Origin: Enterococcus mundtii
GTDB lineage: Bacteria > Bacillota > Bacilli > Lactobacillales > Enterococcaceae
Reading direction: 5' to 3'
Assembly (NCBI RefSeq): GCF_013394305.1
Contig: NZ_AP019810.1
Span: 1,342,501 to 1,406,500, forward strand
Length of the DNA: 64,000 bases
The position numbers were made by a program, and so were the translations under genes. Below, one piece after another: positions 60,381 through 64,000 of the stretch (position 1 is its first letter; each line of letters opens with the position of its first letter). The notes under the pieces are model-generated. The model saw only the letters and a list, made by a program, of their open reading frames with translations, was not told the origin of the DNA and ran no database searches.

Positions 60381-61625
60381 TTATTTTTTTCTTAATAGTT
60401 GCTTTCTTAGCAGATCAAATCCTTGCATAATCGCGCTATTTCTGATTGCCGAACGGTCTCTTGTGAAGTGACATTCTTTTGTTTCTACGCCTTCTTTTGA
60501 TGCAACGGCAAGCCAAACTGTACCCGCAGGATGTCCTTCTAATGTGTCGGGTCCCGCTACGCCAGTAAACGCTACGGCATAATCTGTACCAACGAGTTGG
60601 CGTGCTCGAATCGCCATTTGTTCGGCGCATTCTTTACTGACTGTGCCAAACTGCTCTAACAGGTCTGGATCGATGCCTAAGAGCTTTGCTTTGGTCTCTG
60701 CTGAATAAGTCACAAAACCACCAGAAAAGACTTGAGAGACGCCAGGAATCGCTCCTAGTGCGGATTGAAAGCCTCCGGCTGTCAAACTCTCAACTGCTGT
60801 GACTGTCTTCCCCTGTTCTTTCAGTAGATCCACGACGGCTTGTGGCAACGAATAGTCATCCCCATAGCCATAAAAATATTCACCGACACGGGCTTGGATT
60901 TTTTCTTCTAGTGCGTGCAACGCTTGATTCCCTGCATGGATGTCTGACGTTTTGACGGTCAATCTCAGTGTGACTTCATTTGGTTTGGCATAAGGAGCAA
61001 TCGTGGGATTGATTTGTGTAGCAATCAAGTCTTTTAGATCGGTTACTAATTGTGATTCACCAATGCCATAGAAGCGCAACACTTTTGAGATCAGTTTTTC
61101 TTCTGAAGGGAATTGTTGTTCTAACAAGGGGCGTACTTGTTCTACAAACATCGGCTTCAACTCACTCGGTGGCCCAGGAAGTAAAAGATAGGCATTGCTT
61201 TTCGTTTGATAAAACGTGCCTAACGCTAAGCCAGTTCGATTAGGTAATGGTGTGCCACCTTCAATGATTTGGGACTGTTGTAAATTGTTATCCGTCATTT
61301 TTCTTTTTGTCGTTTCGAAAAATGCCAACAGTTTCTTGTAACCTTCTGTATTTTGGATCAGTTTTCTATCAAGGTGTTTTGCAACAACTTCTTTTGTTAA
61401 ATCATCTTCTGTTGGTCCTAATCCACCACATAAAATGATTAGTTCACTTCTTGATTCAGCTAACTGGAGTAACTCCTCCAAACGAGTCGGATTATCCCCG
61501 ACAACTGTGTGATAATAGACATCGATTCCTAGATCTGCTAACTGTTCTGATAAAAATGTCGCATTCGTATTCACGACTTGTCCAAGTAATAATTCTGTTC
61601 CTACTGCTATGATTTCAGATTTCAT
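60381..61625 (-). CDS. cinA: CinA-family nicotinamide-nucleotide amidase
   Basis: The N-terminal MoCF-like domain begins [18 protein letters not shown] and has GGLGPTEDD. The C-terminal amidase domain has the [18 protein letters not shown] and [12 protein letters not shown] motifs. CinA recycles nicotinamide mononucleotide and is competence-linked in streptococci. The 414-residue length is typical. It lies directly upstream of recA in the conserved rodZ-pgsA-cinA-recA-rny order. Confidence 0.95.
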   Translation of the reverse strand: MKSEIIAVGTELLLGQVVNTNATFLSEQLADLGIDVYYHTVVGDNPTRLEELLQLAESRSELIILCGGLGPTEDDLTKEVVAKHLDRKLIQNTEGYKKLLAFFETTKRKMTDNNLQQSQIIEGGTPLPNRTGLALGTFYQTKSNAYLLLPGPPSELKPMFVEQVRPLLEQQFPSEEKLISKVLRFYGIGESQLVTDLKDLIATQINPTIAPYAKPNEVTLRLTVKTSDIHAGNQALHALEEKIQARVGEYFYGYGDDYSLPQAVVDLLKEQGKTVTAVESLTAGGFQSALGAIPGVSQVFSGGFVTYSAETKAKLLGIDPDLLEQFGTVSKECAEQMAIRARQLVGTDYAVAFTGVAGPDTLEGHPAGTVWLAVASKEGVETKECHFTRDRSAIRNSAIMQGFDLLRKQLLRKK

Positions 61626-61796
61626 ATTTGATCGCTTCCTTTAGTTGAGGTTGCTTTTGCAACATCTCTATTTATCTGTAAATCAGTCTTTGTTCGACTA
61701 ATTATCTCTACCAAATAGTATACGCTATTTGCTGATAGAATCATTTCTCCTTGCTCAATTTATTCTTGTGATTGCGTCTATGTCAAAAAAATAAAA

Positions 61797-61822
61797 ATCA
61801 GACCGGAAATGACCGATCTGAT
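61797..61822 (-). terminator. Terminator after pgsA
   Basis: Minus strand ATCAGATCGG / CCGGTCTGAT, 10 bp with one G-U pair, is followed by TTTTATTTTTTT. Confidence 0.87.
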
Positions 61823-61851
61823 TGCAAGGTTCACTAAGTGACTCTATGATT

Positions 61852-62430
61852 TTACATGGATCCTTTGAATACGCCACGATTCTTGATAAAGTAATCGACA
61901 CCTGAATAGATGGTAAAAATCAGACAAGCGTATAACATGATTTGATCAAGGGGTACATTGATCAAGTTGAATGGGATATTATTGATGAATAATAAAATGA
62001 TCGCAATCATTTGAGTAGCTGTTTTTACTTTTCCAGGCCAAGCAGCTGCCATGACTTCCCCGTCCTCGACAAGCAATAATCGTAACCCTGTTACAGCCAA
62101 CTCACGACAAACGATGATCGCAATCACCCATGCTGGCGCTCTTCCTTGACCTACCAACATGATAAAAGCTGTCATAACTAACATTTTGTCTGCTAATGGA
62201 TCAGCAAATTTTCCGAAGTTCGTCACTAATCCTCTGGAGCGAGCAATTTTCCCATCTAGCCAATCCGTCACACTTGCTAAAGCAAAAATGATGGCACCTA
62301 CTAGCTGAGTGATCGCTAATGACGTTGTTCCTACCGTTAATTGCCCCCAATCTAACGGAAGGCCGACGACTAAAATAAACACTGGAATCATACAGATTCT
62401 AAGTACAGTTAATTGATTTGGTAAATTCAC
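61852..62430 (-). CDS. pgsA: CDP-diacylglycerol--glycerol-3-phosphate phosphatidyltransferase
   Basis: Makes phosphatidylglycerol phosphate, the precursor of the lipid MprF modifies. The CDP-alcohol phosphotransferase motif D-x2-DG-x2-AR-x8-G-x3-D-x3-D is complete (from DWLDGKIARSRG to GKFADPLAD). The 192-residue protein has about five membrane helices. The start is GTG (NLPNQLTVLRI). It follows rodZ, but a terminator lies between them. Confidence 0.96.
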   Translation of the reverse strand: MNLPNQLTVLRICMIPVFILVVGLPLDWGQLTVGTTSLAITQLVGAIIFALASVTDWLDGKIARSRGLVTNFGKFADPLADKMLVMTAFIMLVGQGRAPAWVIAIIVCRELAVTGLRLLLVEDGEVMAAAWPGKVKTATQMIAIILLFINNIPFNLINVPLDQIMLYACLIFTIYSGVDYFIKNRGVFKGSM

Positions 62431-62545
62431 AAGAACGACTCCTTTCTTTCCTATTTTACGTCAGTCCAGCAAAAGTTTCCACCAATAGTCTCTCAATTGC
62501 TAAACAAATCTTTCACTACATTATAACCTACTATCTAAACAAGAA

Positions 62546-62577
62546 AAGAGAGCCCAACACGAGATTCCGGCTCTCTT
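62546..62577 (-). terminator. Terminator after rodZ
   Basis: AAGAGAGCC pairs with GGCTCTCTT, with TTTTCTTG following on the minus strand. The tail is short of a long U run. Confidence 0.7.
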
Positions 62578-62601
62578 TTACACGGTTGATGTTTAAACTA
62601 G

Positions 62602-63492
62602 TTATTCTGCATACTGCAAGGAAAGTGAAATATTCTTCAGACTCGTATTATTTGGGCCTGCGTTGATAGGCAGTTCTTCACCATTTAATTTGACCGTTGC
62701 ATTACTCGCTGCTCCAAGTGTGATCATTGCATTTGTCGTATTTTCTGGAAGTTCTGTTGTTTTTGTATCATTGGCAACCAAGGTTTCTTGATAGTGATAG
62801 TCAAACGTATTGTTCAATTGGACACCAATCCAGACACGTTCACTTGCTGTAAATTCCAATGTGATCGGTTTTTTCGCATCTTTTACCTCGATTGAAAGCG
62901 CACTTCCTGTGTCTTGTCCCGGTGTGATGATCATTTTTTTCTCTTCTTCTGTTGATTTTGTTGTCGATTCCACGGTCGATTCAACCGTTGATTCACTTGA
63001 CTCCGGTTCTTCTTCCGTGATCGAACCATCGACAGATACCGTTGAAGCTGTTCCACCAATGATCGGCTCCGATTGACGGTCTTGCCATGACATATATGCC
63101 ACTACTGTGATAATTGCTACAGCGACTAATCCTAATAAAATCACTGGCAGACTTGTCCAGAATTTTGTTAGATTCTTTTCTTCTTCGTGCATGGCTTTTC
63201 TTGAACCACTCACTGTTTCTGGTTCTGGTCGTTTTTTGATGGTCTCATCTGCGAAAGATTTTTTCCCATCAAAAACATCCACTAAATAATCACCATCTTC
63301 ACCAACAGCTTCTGCATATTGACGAATAAATGCACGAACATAAAATTTACCTGGCAATTGATCAAATTCGTTTTGATCGATCGATTCCAAGTAACGTTTT
63401 TGGATCTTCGTCATTTGTTGTAATTCATCTAATGATATTTTTTTGTTTAAACGGGCTTGCCGTAATTTTTCCCCGATGGTTTCAAAAGCCAC
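62602..63492 (-). CDS. rodZ: RodZ-like cytoskeletal/HTH membrane protein
   Basis: Bitopic protein of the elongation or septal machinery. The N-terminal HTH (residues 5-80, GEKLRQARLNKKISLDELQQ) precedes one membrane helix (about 108-129), an acidic Ser/Thr/Glu linker with repeated ESTVEST units and a C-terminal DUF4115-type domain (about 190-296). The GTG start (63492) is about 11 nt after GGAG. It corresponds to ymfM in the ymfH-ymfM-pgsA-cinA-recA neighbourhood. Confidence 0.92.
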   Translation of the reverse strand: MAFETIGEKLRQARLNKKISLDELQQMTKIQKRYLESIDQNEFDQLPGKFYVRAFIRQYAEAVGEDGDYLVDVFDGKKSFADETIKKRPEPETVSGSRKAMHEEEKNLTKFWTSLPVILLGLVAVAIITVVAYMSWQDRQSEPIIGGTASTVSVDGSITEEEPESSESTVESTVESTTKSTEEEKKMIITPGQDTGSALSIEVKDAKKPITLEFTASERVWIGVQLNNTFDYHYQETLVANDTKTTELPENTTNAMITLGAASNATVKLNGEELPINAGPNNTSLKNISLSLQYAE

Positions 63493-63787
63493 TCGTTCAT
63501 CTTCTCCAGTCTGTGTATTCTAGTCAGAAGGTGCTTTCTCTACTGAGGATCGACCATTTTTTCTGACTGCTTCTCATTGAATTTTTGCTTTATTCATGCT
63601 CAATGTATAGTGTTCCCTCTATATTGATCAATCTTGCACTCAATCTACTTAAGAATACCACAAAGCGAACTTACTTTGGACAACATTTCATCTGTTTTAA
63701 AGTGAAATTTAAAACTTTCTTTTATTCTTACAAAAAGCATGACGAAACAGCGAGTATGTCCAATAAATTCAGAGTTTTTTTACTGTT

Positions 63788-64000
63788 TCACTTTTTTGGC
63801 TGCATATAAAATTCACTAAACACATCAGCATTGATAAAAGAGCGTCCTACTTGAAGAAGATCCGTCATCTGGATTGATTCAATGATTTCTGGCAAATCAA
63901 ACAATGTTTGGTCACCAAATAGACTTTGTGTAAATTGATTGGCGATGTATTCGATGGAGTTCAATGATTGGAAATACTGCCCTAACATTTTCTTTTTCAA
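63788..64000 (-). CDS. M16-family peptidase, C-terminal fragment (YmfH-like), partial
   Basis: Only the last 70 residues are in the window; the 5' part lies beyond the right edge. The segment FQSLNSIEYIANQFTQSLFG is typical of the C-terminal part of YmfH-type M16 peptidases, and the gene order (ymfH then rodZ) supports it. The zinc-binding HxxEH would be in the missing part. Confidence 0.75.
   Translation of the reverse strand: MKKKMLGQYFQSLNSIEYIANQFTQSLFGDQTLFDLPEIIESIQMTDLLQVGRSFINADVFSEFYMQPKK

Overview
The window is chromosomal DNA of a low-GC Firmicute, almost certainly Enterococcus and most likely the E. faecium species group. The partial 23S and full 16S rRNA genes read as enterococcal. 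Two proteins are close to well-studied E. faecium proteins: an L,D-transpeptidase of exactly Ldtfm length whose SHGC cysteine falls at residue 442, and a SagA-type NlpC/P60 endopeptidase directly downstream of mreCD. Species cannot be fixed without a database comparison. Nearly all genes lie on the minus strand. The plus strand carries only ldh, ldtfm, a pepF-like peptidase, one unknown gene and proC.

Layout. 1-2.8 kb: the 5' end of a 23S gene, a tRNA-less spacer, 16S, and a control region with four tandem -35/-10 promoters. 2.9-17.8 kb: the pth-mfd-flippase-rqcP-divIC-yabR-tilS-hpt-ftsH-hslO-dusB-lysS block (translation quality control, division, tRNA maturation, membrane proteolysis). 18-23.4 kb: ldh, ldtfm, a VanZ-like gene and an M3 oligopeptidase. 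23.4-26.7 kb: mreC-mreD-sagA, a cell-wall elongation unit. 26.8-41.4 kb: rsgA-rpe-thiN, then priA-def-fmt-rsmB-ireP-ireK, and a patatin-ydbC-yicC-gmk-rpoZ run. 41.6-49.3 kb: an unknown gene, TPP-riboswitch-controlled thiT, glmU-prs, purR, and a zinc ABC transporter behind a Zur-type operator. 49.7-54.4 kb: ispE, mprF and proC. 54.5-57.3 kb: a small AT-rich accessory island. 57.4-64 kb: ymfH (partial)-rodZ-pgsA-cinA-recA-rny.

The accessory island between proC and rny holds a two-gene cassette, a secreted protein with a Gly/Ala-rich hydrophobic C-terminus followed 8 nt later by a small membrane protein. This is the layout of a bacteriocin with its immunity protein. Beside it is a decaying gene for an HETTH-motif protein that has lost its 5' end and carries one nonsense codon and one frameshift.

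An intergenic repeat occurs four times (about 25.2, 38.5, 49.6 and 55.9 kb), always in the same orientation and each time just downstream of a minus-strand gene. Its two best copies have ends that co-vary as if they pair, and one copy supplies the last codons and stop of mreD. Other regulatory signals visible are a TPP riboswitch with mutually exclusive hairpins, Rex-like and cre-like sites before ldh, a LexA-type box before recA, and an apparent AUU start codon for rsgA. Non-ATG starts are unusually frequent.
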